Source: Vibrio ishigakensis (lineage in GTDB: Bacteria; Pseudomonadota; Gammaproteobacteria; Enterobacterales; Vibrionaceae). Taken from it: a stretch of 64,000 nucleotides of DNA. The notes under the pieces are model-generated. The model did no database searches and was not told where the DNA came from. It was given only the letters and a program-made list of their open reading frames with translations. Positions 9,096-19,201 of this stretch are shown one piece after another. The translations under genes were made by a program, and so were the position numbers. Each line of letters opens with the position of its first letter. Within the stretch, counting starts at the first letter, position 1. Location of the stretch: assembly GCF_024347675.1 (NCBI RefSeq), contig NZ_AP024881.1, positions 1,922,001 through 1,986,000 of the forward strand, in the 5' to 3' direction.

Positions 9096-10655
9096 CTACT
9101 TAGAGATGGAATCCAGAAGCGTTTGTGCCTGCTGTTTCTGCTCACTATCACCCTTGTCGATAACCGTTTGCAAAAGCTTAGTGGCATGCACAAAGTCGTT
9201 CATCTGGATATAAACAGAGGCTAAGTCAATAAGACCGGCTATCTCCCCTCTCTCATCAACATCGGTCAGCTCAACCTTGCCAATGACATCAGGAAACTCA
9301 TCCAGACCAACCCTTAGATCTAAGTCTTCTTCATCTGGATTTACCTGAGGCTGTGAGTCGTTCTCCGCCAGAATATCGTCGATAGACTTGTAGTTGCTTT
9401 TCTTAGGCTCTACTTTCTCCGGTTCTGGTTTCTCTTGAGCTTTCTCTTCTTGAATAGAAGCTTCAGACTCAGCCATTTCTTGCACTGGCTTGTCATCGGT
9501 TTCGGCTAAAGCCTCAGCAAGGGCCTCTTCTTCACCATATTCAGGCAGATCTTCGTCCCGCCACGTCTCTTTCTCTTCGGAAGCTTCAGGTTCTTCCTCT
9601 TCAACCTGATTCTCTTTTGCCAAGATTTCATCAAGTTTTTGCTCAAACTCTTGATCAAGCGGACTCACTACATGCTGAACTGGCTCATCATCAGCTTTAG
9701 GCTTGGCTTCCGCACTCTCTATTTCTTGTTCAGCCGCAGCCGTACTAGCAGGTATAGAGTTCAGCTCTTTCGGTTTGTTATTCTCATTTGCAAGATTTGG
9801 TAGCGCCTTAACACTGCTTAGGGTCATTCGCACCATAAGCAGCATGATAAGAGCCGTGATCACCACAGACAGCGCTACGATAACCCACACATTAGTCAGT
9901 AGACTCTCAGGCTCGGCTGGCGTCGTTCTAGATTGGATGATCTGCTGCTCAAAGTTAGAGCGCCTCTCAGCTTCAAGCTCTAGCTTTCCCTTAAGGTCGA
10001 CCACATCGGTGCGGATGCTTGAAAGTTGCTGCATCAAGTTTTGATTGTTTTGCTGCAGGCGTTGTGAATCTTTCTGAGAGGATTGCAATTGTTGCTTCAA
10101 AAACGCAATCTGCTCATCTTGGATAGCGCGAGCACCGGAGTCCTCAACTTGGATTCGTGTGGGGCCGTTTTCCTGCGCAAGTTTAGCTAGATAGCTAGGT
10201 TTCCTCTCGTGAATCTTCATCAAGCGAATAGCTTCACTTTCGCTTTGCTTGTCCACTTCCGCCTCTGTTGGAATAGAGATGGTACTGCCCGGTTTCAACA
10301 GATGGATATTGCGGTCTTCAAATGCGGTTGGGTTTGCTCGATAGATGGCCAGCACCATCTTGTAAACCGATTGGTCCTCACTGGTAATCGCCTTACTGGC
10401 GATAGACCACAAGGTTTCATCAATGCCAGTCGGGCCATAGGTGCGCTCTATGGAGATCTTATTCTCAGCACGATTAATGACAGTTTTACCGTCAAAGGTG
10501 TCTGGCACAATATAGGTAGGTACGGCCTGAAGTTCTCCATCAGGTCCAGTTAATCGAATCTCTTCCGCTAACGCAGGTGTAGCTAGCGTAATTAGCGCCA
10601 TTAGGGCGACAAATTTAACTCGAAAACTCATAAGAAGTTTCGCCCAAAAAGTCAT
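9096..10655 (-). CDS. Short FimV/HubP-like polar protein with LysM domain
   Basis: Member of the FimV/HubP family, inner-membrane polar organisers that recruit partition and flagellar or chemotaxis proteins in Vibrio. Visible in order: signal peptide ending ATPALA (about 30), a LysM-like region (about 65-115) ending LLKPGSTISIP, a coiled coil rich in Gln (about 180-240), a single membrane segment (about 253-276), a long acidic Glu/Pro-rich cytoplasmic stretch (about 310-450), and a C-terminal FimV-type TPR unit (about 470-519, DLASVYIQMNDFVHATKLLQTVI). At 519 residues it is far shorter than V. cholerae HubP (over 1,500). The ATG at 10631 is an alternative start. Confidence 0.8.
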   Translation of the reverse strand: MTFWAKLLMSFRVKFVALMALITLATPALAEEIRLTGPDGELQAVPTYIVPDTFDGKTVINRAENKISIERTYGPTGIDETLWSIASKAITSEDQSVYKMVLAIYRANPTAFEDRNIHLLKPGSTISIPTEAEVDKQSESEAIRLMKIHERKPSYLAKLAQENGPTRIQVEDSGARAIQDEQIAFLKQQLQSSQKDSQRLQQNNQNLMQQLSSIRTDVVDLKGKLELEAERRSNFEQQIIQSRTTPAEPESLLTNVWVIVALSVVITALIMLLMVRMTLSSVKALPNLANENNKPKELNSIPASTAAAEQEIESAEAKPKADDEPVQHVVSPLDQEFEQKLDEILAKENQVEEEEPEASEEKETWRDEDLPEYGEEEALAEALAETDDKPVQEMAESEASIQEEKAQEKPEPEKVEPKKSNYKSIDDILAENDSQPQVNPDEEDLDLRVGLDEFPDVIGKVELTDVDERGEIAGLIDLASVYIQMNDFVHATKLLQTVIDKGDSEQKQQAQTLLDSISK

Positions 10656-10755
10656 TCACAAATCCATTTGAAACAGTAGAAATACTAATTTCCTAGATTT
10701 CACCATAAAACTCAACTTTGACCCCGAGTTTTAAGCAAAAAATGTGTCATAAACA

Positions 10756-10784
10756 AAAAGCCCGCCAATCAAGGCGGGCTTCAG
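10756..10784 (-). terminator. Intrinsic terminator after the asd-type gene
   Basis: GCCCGCC / GGCGGGC stem with a 6-base loop, followed on the minus strand by TTTTTGTTT. It separates the asd-pdxB unit from the fimV-like gene. Confidence 0.88.
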
Positions 10785-10802
10785 CTTAAAAATCACTCGA
10801 TT

Positions 10803-11816
10803 TTATAGGTAATCGCGGATTAGAACTTCTGCAATATGAACTGCGTTTGTTGCCGCGCCTTTACGCACGTTATCGGCAACAACCCACATGTTTAGACCAC
10901 TGTGATGACTGATATCGTTGCGAACGCGACCCACCATTACATGGTCTTTACCGCCTGCATCACGAACCTGAGTTGGGTAGTCTTCACCACGGAATACTTC
11001 AATGCCTTCCGTCTGCTCTAGAAGCTCCATCGCATACTCTGCATCCATTGGGGTGCTAGTCTCGATATGTAGCGCTTCTGCGTGACCGTAGAATACAGGT
11101 ACACGTACACAGGTTGGATTAACCATGATAGAAGCATCATTGAAGATCTTCTGGGTTTCCCACACCATTTTCATTTCTTCTTTGGTGTAGCCGTTTTCCA
11201 TGAACTTATCGATCTGTGGAAGACAGTTAAATGAGATCTGCTGACTGAACGCATTCGGCTCCACAGGGCGACCGTTTAGTAGGCTCGCGGTTTGACCGGC
11301 TAGCTCATCAACACCTGATTTACCTGCGCCAGATACTGACTGATAGGTCGATACGTTAATACGCTCGATACCCACAGCATCATGAATAGGCTTTAGTGCC
11401 ACCAACATCTGAATGGTAGAACAGTTCGGGTTAGCAATGATGTTGCGGTTACGGAACTCAGCGATAGCTTCTGGGTTAACCTCAGGCACAACCAGTGGAA
11501 TATCATATTCATAACGGAAATGTGAGGTATTATCGATCACGATAACGCCTTCATCTGCCGCGATTGGTGCCCACTTTGCGGATAAATCGCCACCAGCAGA
11601 GAAAAGCGCAATATGCACCTGTGACCAATCGAAATCTTCTACATTTTGTACTGCAATGGTCTTACCGTTGAAGCGGTAGCTTTTACCCTCACTACGCTCA
11701 CTGGCAAGCAGGTGCAATTCTTCTACTGGGAAATCACGCTCCTGAAGAACTTCTAGGATGGTTTCACCTACTGCACCGGTTGCCCCTAAAATGGCAATAT
11801 TAAACTTTTGACTCAT
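10803..11816 (-). CDS. asd: Aspartate-semialdehyde dehydrogenase, Usg-1-type position
   Basis: NADPH-dependent reduction of aspartyl phosphate to the semialdehyde, the branch point to lysine/DAP, methionine and threonine. The N-terminal Rossmann motif [14 protein letters not shown], the active-site Cys in NPNCSTIQM (about residue 131), and the [11 protein letters not shown] segment are intact. At 337 residues it is the shorter, Gram-positive-like type. In E. coli this position (between pdxB and truA) holds usg, a paralogue. Vibrios often have two asd genes, so this may be the second; the catalytic residues suggest a working enzyme. It overlaps pdxB by 4 bases. Confidence 0.88.
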   Translation of the reverse strand: MSQKFNIAILGATGAVGETILEVLQERDFPVEELHLLASERSEGKSYRFNGKTIAVQNVEDFDWSQVHIALFSAGGDLSAKWAPIAADEGVIVIDNTSHFRYEYDIPLVVPEVNPEAIAEFRNRNIIANPNCSTIQMLVALKPIHDAVGIERINVSTYQSVSGAGKSGVDELAGQTASLLNGRPVEPNAFSQQISFNCLPQIDKFMENGYTKEEMKMVWETQKIFNDASIMVNPTCVRVPVFYGHAEALHIETSTPMDAEYAMELLEQTEGIEVFRGEDYPTQVRDAGGKDHVMVGRVRNDISHHSGLNMWVVADNVRKGAATNAVHIAEVLIRDYL

Positions 11817-12946
11817 TGCGTTTCCTCAATTTTAAATCCAAGCTGCTCTAGTTGGCTCAAGTTGGTCTCTTTTGTACCTGCAACCGTCACTGCACCGTAC
11901 TCTCGGCGGTCCCAGTATTGCTTGCGCATCTTGTCAAAAGAGCCAGGCTTGGCAATCTCTCTTCTAAACAGAGCATCGTCTTTGCGCACATCATAGATCA
12001 ACTGAGTCAGATTGTGCAGTGTTGCTTCGTCCCACTCGCGTGAAAGTCGAACAAACGGCACTGGCGCTTGTGGCAATAGGTCATTGGCACTCGCTCTAAG
12101 CTCGCTGCCAATATGCTCACAGAAAGAATTAAAGATCATTGTGGTGCCACGCGCCTTACCCTCAAGGCCGTACCCAGCCACGTGCGGTGTTGCAAATGCA
12201 AGCAGCGGAAGCAATTCCATATCCACTTCTGGTTCAAACTCGAATACATCCAGCACCGCGGTGAAACCATCTTGTTTTTCTAGTCGGGCTTTAAGCGCCG
12301 AGTTATCTACCACAGGGCCACGAGCAGCATTAATCAAGATTTGATCGCCACGCAGGTTATTCAAGCGTGCTTCATTGATTATGTGGTGAGTTGGGTACTC
12401 GCCATCTTTGGTGATTGGGGTGTGCATAGAGATAACATCGCACTGTTCTAGCAAGGTCTCTAGCTCAGTAAACTCACGCTTATCGCCCTTTGCTTGCGCC
12501 GGTGGATCATTGATAAGCACTTTAATACCAATGCCTTGCAAGCATTTAGCAAGATAACTGCCTACCTGCCCCGCACCGATAATACCAACGGTTTTATCAA
12601 AGATTGAAAAGCCTTTCTCTTGAGCCAGTACCATAAGGCAAGAAACTACATACTCAGCTACGCCAACCTTGTTACAGCCAGGTGCATGGGTATAGTGCAC
12701 ACCCTTAGCTTCAAGCGCAGCCTGGTCTAAGTGGTCATAGCCTGCAGTCGCCGTGCCCACAAACTTTAGCTTGTTGGCTTTTGACAGCAGTTCTTCATTC
12801 ACCTTGGTCACCGAGCGGATCATAAGACCGTCCACATCCACTAGGTCATCGGCTGTGATTGTGCGTCCAGAAAGGGGAATTACCTCACCAAGTTGGCCAA
12901 AAAGCTCCTTGGCATAAGGCATGTTTTCATCAATGATAATTTTCAT
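11813..12946 (-). CDS. pdxB: Erythronate-4-phosphate dehydrogenase
   Basis: Second step of the DXP-dependent pyridoxal phosphate pathway: oxidises 4-phosphoerythronate with NAD. The 377 residues start [17 protein letters not shown], a PdxB hallmark. The D-2-hydroxyacid dehydrogenase fold is visible with the NAD-binding [14 protein letters not shown] (about 120-134), NAARGPVVD, and the catalytic His in [18 protein letters not shown]-terminal PdxB dimerisation domain follows. It overlaps the asd-type gene by 4 bases, which implies translational coupling. Confidence 0.96.
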   Translation of the reverse strand: MKIIIDENMPYAKELFGQLGEVIPLSGRTITADDLVDVDGLMIRSVTKVNEELLSKANKLKFVGTATAGYDHLDQAALEAKGVHYTHAPGCNKVGVAEYVVSCLMVLAQEKGFSIFDKTVGIIGAGQVGSYLAKCLQGIGIKVLINDPPAQAKGDKREFTELETLLEQCDVISMHTPITKDGEYPTHHIINEARLNNLRGDQILINAARGPVVDNSALKARLEKQDGFTAVLDVFEFEPEVDMELLPLLAFATPHVAGYGLEGKARGTTMIFNSFCEHIGSELRASANDLLPQAPVPFVRLSREWDEATLHNLTQLIYDVRKDDALFRREIAKPGSFDKMRKQYWDRREYGAVTVAGTKETNLSQLEQLGFKIEETQ

Positions 12947-13004
12947 ACAGGTAGGTCGTTGTTGATTATCAGGCTAGGTTAAGCCCTGCTTAAAATAATG
13001 TAAA

Positions 13005-13071
13005 TAAAAAGCCCGACCAGCATTGCCAGTCGGGCTTTTCAAAAGATTCAGATTTGGATTAATTCCAAAAA
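13005..13071 (-). ncRNA. Candidate FarS-like sRNA from the fabB 3' UTR
   Basis: In V. cholerae, RNase E releases the Hfq-dependent sRNA FarS from the fabB 3' UTR, and FarS represses fadE mRNAs. Here the 3' UTR from the fabB stop to the terminator is about 65 bases, right for such an sRNA. It contains a small hairpin just after the stop (TTTGGA / TCCAAA), a single-stranded stretch CTGAATCTTTTG, and a strong GCCCGAC / GTCGGGC terminator with a U tract. The position and architecture fit; I cannot align it to the V. cholerae sequence here. Confidence 0.6.
13006..13039. terminator. Terminator after fabB
   Basis: GCCCGAC (13011-13017) pairs with GTCGGGC (13029-13035), flanked by AAAAA on the left and TTTT on the right. 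On the minus strand it ends the fabB transcript and would form the 3' end of the proposed sRNA. Confidence 0.9.
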
Positions 13072-14283
13072 TTAGCCTTCGTACTTCTTGATAACAAGAG
13101 TCGCGTTAGTGCCGCCAAAGCCGAAGCTGTTAGACATTACCGTCTTCAGCTCAACATCGCGCTTCTCAGTTACAATGTCTAGGCCTTCAGCTGCTGGGTC
13201 TAGCTCTTCTACGTTGATGCTTGGTGCAACAAAACCGTGCTCTAGCATTAGAGTCGTGTAGATAGCTTCGTGTACGCCAGCCGCACCTAGTGCGTGACCA
13301 GACATAGCCTTAGTTGCAGAAATCGCTGGGCTGTTACCACCGAATACTTCTTGGATAGCACCAAGCTCTTTCACGTCACCTACTGGAGTAGAAGTACCGT
13401 GAGTATTCACGTAATCAACGCCATCTACATTTTGCAGAGCCATCTTCATACAACGAACTGCACCTTCACCTGATGGAGCTACCATGTCGTGACCGTCAGA
13501 GTTAGCACCGTAACCTACGATCTCACCGTAGATCTTCGCGCCACGTGCTAGTGCGTGCTCAAGCTCTTCGATAACCATCATACCGCCACCGCCAGAGATA
13601 ACGAAGCCGTCACGGTTCGCATCATAGGTACGTGAAGCGCGTGTTGGGTCATCGTTGTACTTAGTCGATAGAGCGCCCATAGCATCGAACATCATAGACA
13701 TGCTGTAGTCTAGTTCTTCACCGCCACCAGCGAATACAACGTCTTGCTTACCAAGTTGGATAAGCTCCATCGCATGACCAATACAGTGCGCTGAAGTAGA
13801 ACATGCAGAGCTGATTGAGTAGTTAACACCCTTGATCTTAAATGGTGTTGCAAGACATGCAGAAACGGTTGAACCCATAGTACGAGTTACCATGTAAGGA
13901 CCAACGCGCTTAACGTTCTTCTCGCGTAGAGTATCGATTGCAGCGACTTGGTTCAGTGATGATGCACCACCAGAACCTGCAACAATACCAGCACGCTCAT
14001 TTGAAACTTGCTCTGGAGTTAGACCAGAGTCAGCAATCGCTTGCTCCATAGATAGGTAAGCGTATGCCGCTGCATCGCCCATGAAACGCATCTGCTTACG
14101 ATCAATATGCTCTGCTGGGTTAATCTTTAAACTGCCCCAAACCTGAGAGCGCAGGCCGTTCTCTTTAAACTGTTCTGAAGCTTCAATGCCTGATTTACCC
14201 GCTTTCAGTGATTCAAGTACTTCTTCGACGTTGTTACCGATACTTGAGACAATACCCATACCGGTGATCACGACTCGTTTCAT
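13072..14283 (-). CDS. fabB: 3-oxoacyl-ACP synthase I
   Basis: Condensing enzyme that elongates acyl-ACPs and is needed for unsaturated fatty-acid synthesis. At 403 residues it begins [16 protein letters not shown]. The catalytic triad is visible: Cys in [12 protein letters not shown] (about 162), His in [11 protein letters not shown] (about 297) and His in [12 protein letters not shown] (about 332). It is monocistronic, ending in a strong terminator, with a promoter region of about 120 bases shared with the divergent mnmC. FadR control is known in E. coli, but only a poor box is visible here. Confidence 0.97.
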   Translation of the reverse strand: MKRVVITGMGIVSSIGNNVEEVLESLKAGKSGIEASEQFKENGLRSQVWGSLKINPAEHIDRKQMRFMGDAAAYAYLSMEQAIADSGLTPEQVSNERAGIVAGSGGASSLNQVAAIDTLREKNVKRVGPYMVTRTMGSTVSACLATPFKIKGVNYSISSACSTSAHCIGHAMELIQLGKQDVVFAGGGEELDYSMSMMFDAMGALSTKYNDDPTRASRTYDANRDGFVISGGGGMMVIEELEHALARGAKIYGEIVGYGANSDGHDMVAPSGEGAVRCMKMALQNVDGVDYVNTHGTSTPVGDVKELGAIQEVFGGNSPAISATKAMSGHALGAAGVHEAIYTTLMLEHGFVAPSINVEELDPAAEGLDIVTEKRDVELKTVMSNSFGFGGTNATLVIKKYEG

Positions 14284-14402
14284 GTGACAATCCTATAATT
14301 CAAATTTTCCGCTAGATAATACCGACAAAGACTACACAAAGTGGTCAGCTTTCCCTGTAATTTGTACAATCTGTCTTATTAGTGGCAGATTTTATGATCT
14401 AA

Positions 14403-16394
14403 ATGAGCAAAATTAAATACGCACAGCTTGAATGGAACGAAGCTGGCACCCCAGTTTCCGAGCATTTCGACGACGTTTACTTCTCAAACCAGAACGGTTT
14501 AGCGGAAACCCGCTACGTTTTCTTGCATCAAAACCATATCCCAAGTAGATGGAATGAATACCAGCAATCGCGTTTCGTAGTGGCAGAAACCGGATTTGGC
14601 ACTGGCCTCAACTTTCTTGCCCTTTGGCAGGAATTCAAGGATTTTAGGGCTCAAAATCCAGATGCTAAGCTCAACCAGCTTCATTTTATCTCTTTCGAGA
14701 AGTTTCCGGTTACTCGAGAAGACTTAGAGAAAGCTCACGCCAGTTGGCCCGAACTAGCAGAGCTTGCCAAAGAACTGCAAGCCTCTTACCCAGATGCCCT
14801 ACCCGAGTGCCACCGTCTTGTATTAGATAACGGCGCCATCACTCTCGATCTCTGGTTTGGCGATATCGCCGACTGTATGCCCAAGGTGCCTACCTACAGT
14901 GACGGCATCGTGGATGCTTGGTTCTTAGATGGTTTTGCCCCAAGCAAGAACCCAGAGATGTGGAATCAAGACCTATTCAATGGCATGGCTGAACTGGCAA
15001 AGCTTAACTGTTCCGTGGCTACCTTTAGCGCCGCAGGCTTTGTACGTCGCGGGCTTATTGAAGCCGGCTTTGCTATGCAAAAAGTAAAGGGCTTTGGCAC
15101 CAAGCGTGACATGCTGGCAGGTCGAGTAGAACAAAAAACTCCGTATACCAATATCTCACCCATGTTTGACCGTGCCAGTAGCAAAACCGACGATATCGCT
15201 ATTATCGGCGGTGGTATCGCAAGTGCGACTCTGGCTAAAGCTTTGATCGCACGGGGCTCAAAAGTGACGGTGTATTGCAAAGATGAGACTGCCGCCGAAG
15301 GCGCTTCTGGCAATCGTCAAGGCGCGCTTTATCCGTTACTTACACCAGAGGTGACCACCATCTCTAAACTGTTTGGGTCCGGTTTTGGTTTTGCAAGGCG
15401 CTTTTACGACGATGCGGCTAAGCAGAATGAGTTTGACCATAACTGGTGTGGCGTAACCCAATTAATGTGGCAAGAGAGTGAGAAAACCAAGCTAACTAAG
15501 CTCGTACAGGGCCAGTTTCCAGAAAGCTTGGTCAAGCATTTGACTGCCGAGCAAACCAATCAGGCCGTGGGTTTGGATTGCGACTTGGAAGCAGTCTCAT
15601 ATGAGCAGGGCGGCTGGCTCTCTCCCAAGCAGTGTACCCAAAACCTATTAGAAAGCTTGAGCGTGCTAAAAACTTCGCATCAAATTGAGTCCTTAGCTCA
15701 ATTGGAAAATGGCAATTGGAAGATCACCACTTCCGATGGCGATTTTGAACATCAGGTGGTAGTTTTAGCCAATGGTCATCACTTTGATCAGTTTGAGCAA
15801 ACCTGCTCTGTGCCTTTAGGCAAGGTTAAGGGACAAGTGAGTCATATCCCGAGCAACGAAACCTTGTCGAAGCTTAAGACAGTACTTTGTTACGATGGCT
15901 ATATGACCCCAGCCAATCCTAAAACCAATAGTCACTGTATTGGTGCCAGCTATGATCGCTCAGATCTATCCAATGCCTTTGACCCAGACGCGCAACAGCA
16001 AAATGGCGATAAGCTAAGAACCTGCTTACCAAATCAAGAATGGCCACAAAGCGTGGACACCTCAGACAATCAGTCTCGCCAAGGCGTACGCTGTGTCTCT
16101 CGTGACCATCTGCCGTTTGTAGGTAATGTAGGAAAGTTTGAGCAAATCAAAACCGAATATGCTGACCTTCAACATCAAAAAGAGGTTCAGCCCGTGGCTC
16201 AATACGAGGGTTTATACTGCTTATTCGGTCTAGGTTCGAGGGGCCTAACTACAGCACCACTGCTTGGTGAAGTGCTTGCTTCTCAGATACACCAGCATCC
16301 ACTGCCGCTATCCACGGATATCTTAGAAGCCCTGCACCCAAGCCGTATGTGGGTAAGAAAGCTCAGAAAAGGCAAAGCTATAGTCGAGCTATAA
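14403..16394 (+). CDS. mnmC: Bifunctional tRNA mnm5s2U biosynthesis enzyme
   Basis: Completes 5-methylaminomethyl-2-thiouridine at the wobble position of several tRNAs. The N-terminal half (about 1-250) is the SAM methyltransferase (MnmC2) with [18 protein letters not shown] and [15 protein letters not shown]. The C-terminal half is the FAD-dependent oxidase (MnmC1), starting with the dinucleotide motif [17 protein letters not shown] (about 262-280) and including [11 protein letters not shown]. Length 663 is normal. It is divergent from fabB and converges on the flavin reductase gene. Confidence 0.97.
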   Translation: MSKIKYAQLEWNEAGTPVSEHFDDVYFSNQNGLAETRYVFLHQNHIPSRWNEYQQSRFVVAETGFGTGLNFLALWQEFKDFRAQNPDAKLNQLHFISFEKFPVTREDLEKAHASWPELAELAKELQASYPDALPECHRLVLDNGAITLDLWFGDIADCMPKVPTYSDGIVDAWFLDGFAPSKNPEMWNQDLFNGMAELAKLNCSVATFSAAGFVRRGLIEAGFAMQKVKGFGTKRDMLAGRVEQKTPYTNISPMFDRASSKTDDIAIIGGGIASATLAKALIARGSKVTVYCKDETAAEGASGNRQGALYPLLTPEVTTISKLFGSGFGFARRFYDDAAKQNEFDHNWCGVTQLMWQESEKTKLTKLVQGQFPESLVKHLTAEQTNQAVGLDCDLEAVSYEQGGWLSPKQCTQNLLESLSVLKTSHQIESLAQLENGNWKITTSDGDFEHQVVVLANGHHFDQFEQTCSVPLGKVKGQVSHIPSNETLSKLKTVLCYDGYMTPANPKTNSHCIGASYDRSDLSNAFDPDAQQQNGDKLRTCLPNQEWPQSVDTSDNQSRQGVRCVSRDHLPFVGNVGKFEQIKTEYADLQHQKEVQPVAQYEGLYCLFGLGSRGLTTAPLLGEVLASQIHQHPLPLSTDILEALHPSRMWVRKLRKGKAIVEL

Positions 16395-16404
16395 ACTTCA
16401 AACG

Positions 16405-16434
16405 TAAAAAAGGGGCTTAATGCCCCTTCTCTTC
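16405..16434. terminator. Convergent terminator between mnmC and the flavin reductase gene
   Basis: AGGGGC / GCCCCT stem with loop TTAAT. On the minus strand it is followed by TTTTTT, so it is strong for the flavin reductase gene; the plus-strand tail (CTCTTC) is weaker. Confidence 0.85.
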
Positions 16435-16969
16435 ACACTAACTCGCCAATCAAGGTTTCAACCGTCTGCTTTACCTTCTCGCCCATCTCTGGGTCTTTAA
16501 ACTCATTTGCTTCCACATCAAACACGTCATAGAAGCTCGGTACCGACAGTGATGCCTTGACGTCAGCCGCGAAGTAAGGGGCCGAGTTTACTGCCGTATT
16601 TAGCACGTTCTGCGCGCCACCTGGGCCAGGTGAAGTAGCAAGATAGACAACAGGCTTGTGCTGGAACACATTGCGGTCGATACGGGTTGCCCAATCAAAT
16701 AGGCTCTTGTAGGCCGCGGTGTAGCTAGCGTTGTGCTCAGCGAACGAAACCACGATGGCATCGGCGCGACCAAGCTTGGCTAGAAAACGCTGAGCATCTT
16801 CCGATTTACCGATCTCTTTTTCCTTGTCTTCACTAAACAATGGCGCATCGAATTCTTTAAGATCCAACACCTCAACATCAGCATTTGGGATCAGGTTCGC
16901 AGCGTAAGCCGCTAGAGTTTTATTAATTGAAGTAGAGCTGGTGCTTGCACCGAAAGCGACAATTTTCAT
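16433..16969 (-). CDS. NADPH-dependent FMN reductase family protein
   Basis: Flavodoxin-fold oxidoreductase of 178 residues, likely reducing FMN or quinones in the cytoplasm. The N-terminus KIVAFGASTSSTSINKTLAAYAA carries the phosphate-binding loop with Ser/Thr residues, followed by DAPLFSEDKEKE, and a VSFAEHNASYTAAYKSLFDW segment matching the family motif where flavin and the dimer interface meet. No neighbour suggests a specific substrate. It stands alone between two terminators. Confidence 0.85.
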   Translation of the reverse strand: MKIVAFGASTSSTSINKTLAAYAANLIPNADVEVLDLKEFDAPLFSEDKEKEIGKSEDAQRFLAKLGRADAIVVSFAEHNASYTAAYKSLFDWATRIDRNVFQHKPVVYLATSPGPGGAQNVLNTAVNSAPYFAADVKASLSVPSFYDVFDVEANEFKDPEMGEKVKQTVETLIGELV

Positions 16970-17016
16970 CTTGGTATCCTTTTGCGATGGAGTGTTTTGA
17001 CCTTGAGTTAGATAAT

Positions 17017-17054
17017 AAAAAAGCTCTTAAGGGGTTACCACCTAAGAGCTTTTA
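17017..17054. terminator. Terminator after yfcL
   Basis: AAAGCTCTTA pairs with TAAGAGCTTT around a GG...CC inner stem. On the minus strand it is followed by a T run, 30 bases past the yfcL stop. Confidence 0.85.
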
Positions 17055-17083
17055 ACATCATATTCGAAAAATTTGAATAAGCG

Positions 17084-17353
17084 TTACGCCTGAATCATAT
17101 TCGACAGGTTATCCCACATGTCTTGTACGATCACACGGTCAGCAGGAGTCAGTTCACTTTGCGCCTTATCTAGGCTCTCTACGATCTTTTGTTTGAACTG
17201 TGCCACGTCAGCAATCGCTTCGCTCTCACAATCGGCCGCGGCCAGTGAGATATGGCCACGTAGGTAACCACCTGCAAACAATTCATCATCAGAAGCAGTC
17301 GCTACCTGCTGGTCAATATGGTCAAGCAATTGCTCTTCTAGCTGTAAAATCAT
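17084..17353 (-). CDS. yfcL: YfcL family protein
   Basis: Small acidic protein of 89 residues of unknown function. It matches the YfcL family in size and in features such as the C-terminal LTPADRVIVQDMWDNLSNMI. It follows epmC with a gap of only 3 bases, the same epmC-yfcL order as in E. coli, so the two are very likely co-transcribed. No membrane segments or signal peptide are present, suggesting a cytosolic protein. Confidence 0.85.
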   Translation of the reverse strand: MILQLEEQLLDHIDQQVATASDDELFAGGYLRGHISLAAADCESEAIADVAQFKQKIVESLDKAQSELTPADRVIVQDMWDNLSNMIQA

Positions 17354-17356
17354 AGG

Positions 17357-17887
17357 TTAAACGACCTTAAAATCTTGCGCCTTAAGTGGTGGCGTGTTGT
17401 AAAAATCACGGAGTGCATTAGACAGCATTTCAACACGCTTTGGCAATCCTGTTTGTAAAATCTTTAGCACCTCAGCGTGCACTTTGGCAGTAAAACCGAG
17501 TCGATCTGGCTCGAAGCTACCATGAAGATTGTCACAGCTCACCTGAAAACGAAAACCCGCGCTTTGCGATAAGATCCACTCATAGGCTTGAGGGCGAATC
17601 TCTACCTTTTCGAACTCGGCCTGAGTCTTTTCATCACGGCCATCTGGCTCATACCAATATCCGAAGTCCTCAAGAAGCCTTCTCTTAGGGCCTGCCACAC
17701 ACCAATGGGCAATCTCATGCATGGCTGACGCGTAGTAGCCATGGGCGAAGATAATGCGATGGTAATTGTGCTCAGCATCGGCTGGCAGATAAATAGGTTC
17801 ATCGTCACCCTTAATAAGGCGAGTCTGAAATTCCTCAAAAAAGGTGGTATCGAAGAGTTCGATAAGGTGCTCAATCTTGTGAGGCAT
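17357..17887 (-). CDS. epmC: Elongation factor P hydroxylase
   Basis: Hydroxylates the beta-lysylated Lys of EF-P, the last step of EF-P modification after EpmA and EpmB. The stretch RLIKGDDEPIYLPADAEHNYHRIIFAHGYYASAMHEIAHWC is highly conserved in the YfcM/EpmC family and contains the metal-binding HEIAHW. GYWYEPDGRDEKTQ and VSCDNL are also conserved. The ATG at 17887 is chosen; a GTG at 17917 would add ten residues not typical of the family. It lies downstream of aroC, separated by a hairpin. Confidence 0.92.
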   Translation of the reverse strand: MPHKIEHLIELFDTTFFEEFQTRLIKGDDEPIYLPADAEHNYHRIIFAHGYYASAMHEIAHWCVAGPKRRLLEDFGYWYEPDGRDEKTQAEFEKVEIRPQAYEWILSQSAGFRFQVSCDNLHGSFEPDRLGFTAKVHAEVLKILQTGLPKRVEMLSNALRDFYNTPPLKAQDFKVV

Positions 17888-17945
17888 AAAAACTTCTAGC
17901 TCAATTTCACTGGGCACATTGTGCGGATTTTTGGCTCAAGATACA

Positions 17946-17972
17946 ACAAAGGCGCGATAAACGCGCCTTTCA
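17946..17972. terminator. Hairpin terminator between aroC and epmC
   Basis: AAAGGCGCG (17948-17956) pairs perfectly with CGCGCCTTT (17962-17970) around loop ATAAA. On the minus strand the following TTTGTTG gives moderate termination after aroC. Confidence 0.75.
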
Positions 17973-17986
17973 AACTCAAACAGAGG

Positions 17987-19072
17987 CTAAATCTTCGGGG
18001 TTTGGGTCACTACGCCGTGGTTTTGACCACGATGACGAAGCAGATGATCCAGCAATACAATAGCTAACATAGCTTCTGCAATCGGCACAGCGCGAATACC
18101 TACACATGGATCGTGACGACCCTTAGTGATCAGCTGAGTCGGCTCACCTTCTTTGGTGATGGTGTTACCCGGTACCGTGATACTAGAAGTCGGCTTAAGC
18201 GCGATGTTAGCAACGATATCTTGACCGGTTGAGATGCCACCTAAGATGCCACCAGCATGGTTAGATGCAAAGCCCTCAGGAGTCAGCTCATCTCTGTGTT
18301 CACTGCCTTTTTGCGCAGCCACATCGAAGCCATCACCAATCTCAACGCCTTTCACCGCGTTAATGCTCATTAGCGCATGTGCGATATCGGCATCAAGGCG
18401 ATCAAAGATAGGCTCACCAAGACCAACAGGGATACCCTTTGCAACTACTTGTAGCTTAGCGCCCACAGAGTCACCCTCTTTCTTCAGATCACGGATAAGC
18501 TGGTCAAACTGCTCTACCGCTTTCGCATCTGGTGAGAAGAATGGGTTGTTCTCGATCTCGTTGTAATCAACTTCGCTGATCTTCACGTCACCCATCTGGG
18601 TAAGGTATGCACGGATCTCAACACCAAATTCTTTGGCTAGATACTTCTTCGCAATAGCACCAGCAGCAACACGCATCGCTGTCTCACGTGCAGAAGAGCG
18701 GCCGCCGCCACGATAATCACGCACACCATATTTTTGATGGTAGGTGTAGTCCGCATGACCTGGTCGGAATTTATCTTTGATCTCAGAGTAATCTTTTGAA
18801 CGTTGGTCTGTGTTTTCAATCAGTAGACCAATCGAGGTGCCTGTGGTTTGCCCCTCAAATACACCTGAAAGGATCTTCACCTCATCAGGTTCGCGACGCG
18901 CAGTGGTATATCGAGAAGTACCCGGGCGACGACGGTCGAGATCTTTTTGCAGATCCGCTTCGGTGATCTCTAGACCCGGAGGACAACCATCTACAATACA
19001 GCCAAGTGCAATACCGTGACTCTCGCCAAAGGTGGTCACTCGAAAGTGTTGTCCTATGCTATTTCCTGCCAT
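17987..19072 (-). CDS. aroC: Chorismate synthase
   Basis: Last step of the shikimate pathway: EPSP to chorismate, using reduced FMN. The N-terminus [20 protein letters not shown] is canonical, and later [34 protein letters not shown] and a C-terminal [17 protein letters not shown] are conserved. The ATG at 19072 is preferred because AGGAAG lies 5 bases upstream, giving 361 residues; a start seven codons upstream is possible but not family-like. Its upstream neighbour prmB ends in a strong terminator, so aroC has its own promoter. Confidence 0.97.
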   Translation of the reverse strand: MAGNSIGQHFRVTTFGESHGIALGCIVDGCPPGLEITEADLQKDLDRRRPGTSRYTTARREPDEVKILSGVFEGQTTGTSIGLLIENTDQRSKDYSEIKDKFRPGHADYTYHQKYGVRDYRGGGRSSARETAMRVAAGAIAKKYLAKEFGVEIRAYLTQMGDVKISEVDYNEIENNPFFSPDAKAVEQFDQLIRDLKKEGDSVGAKLQVVAKGIPVGLGEPIFDRLDADIAHALMSINAVKGVEIGDGFDVAAQKGSEHRDELTPEGFASNHAGGILGGISTGQDIVANIALKPTSSITVPGNTITKEGEPTQLITKGRHDPCVGIRAVPIAEAMLAIVLLDHLLRHRGQNHGVVTQTPKI

Positions 19073-19152
19073 TACTTCCTCGTTGTAACTCAATCGTTTT
19101 TTGACAATCCCTCAATACTCCATAGATCCACTCAGGTTGTAAAGAGCACAAA

Positions 19153-19184
19153 CAAAAAAACAGCCCATAAGGGCTGTTTTCAAA
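19153..19184. terminator. Terminator after prmB
   Basis: AAAACAGCCC (19157-19166) pairs with GGGCTGTTTT (19171-19180), followed on the minus strand by a T run of seven. Confidence 0.92.
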
Positions 19185-19201
19185 CAATTGGCATTCTCTA
19201 A

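Noticed and set aside
14336-14357. Possible FadR site upstream of fabB (AAAGTGGTCAGCTTT)
   Set aside because: Only the left half fits FadR (GGTCAG). The right half has at least two mismatches, so I do not list it as an operator.
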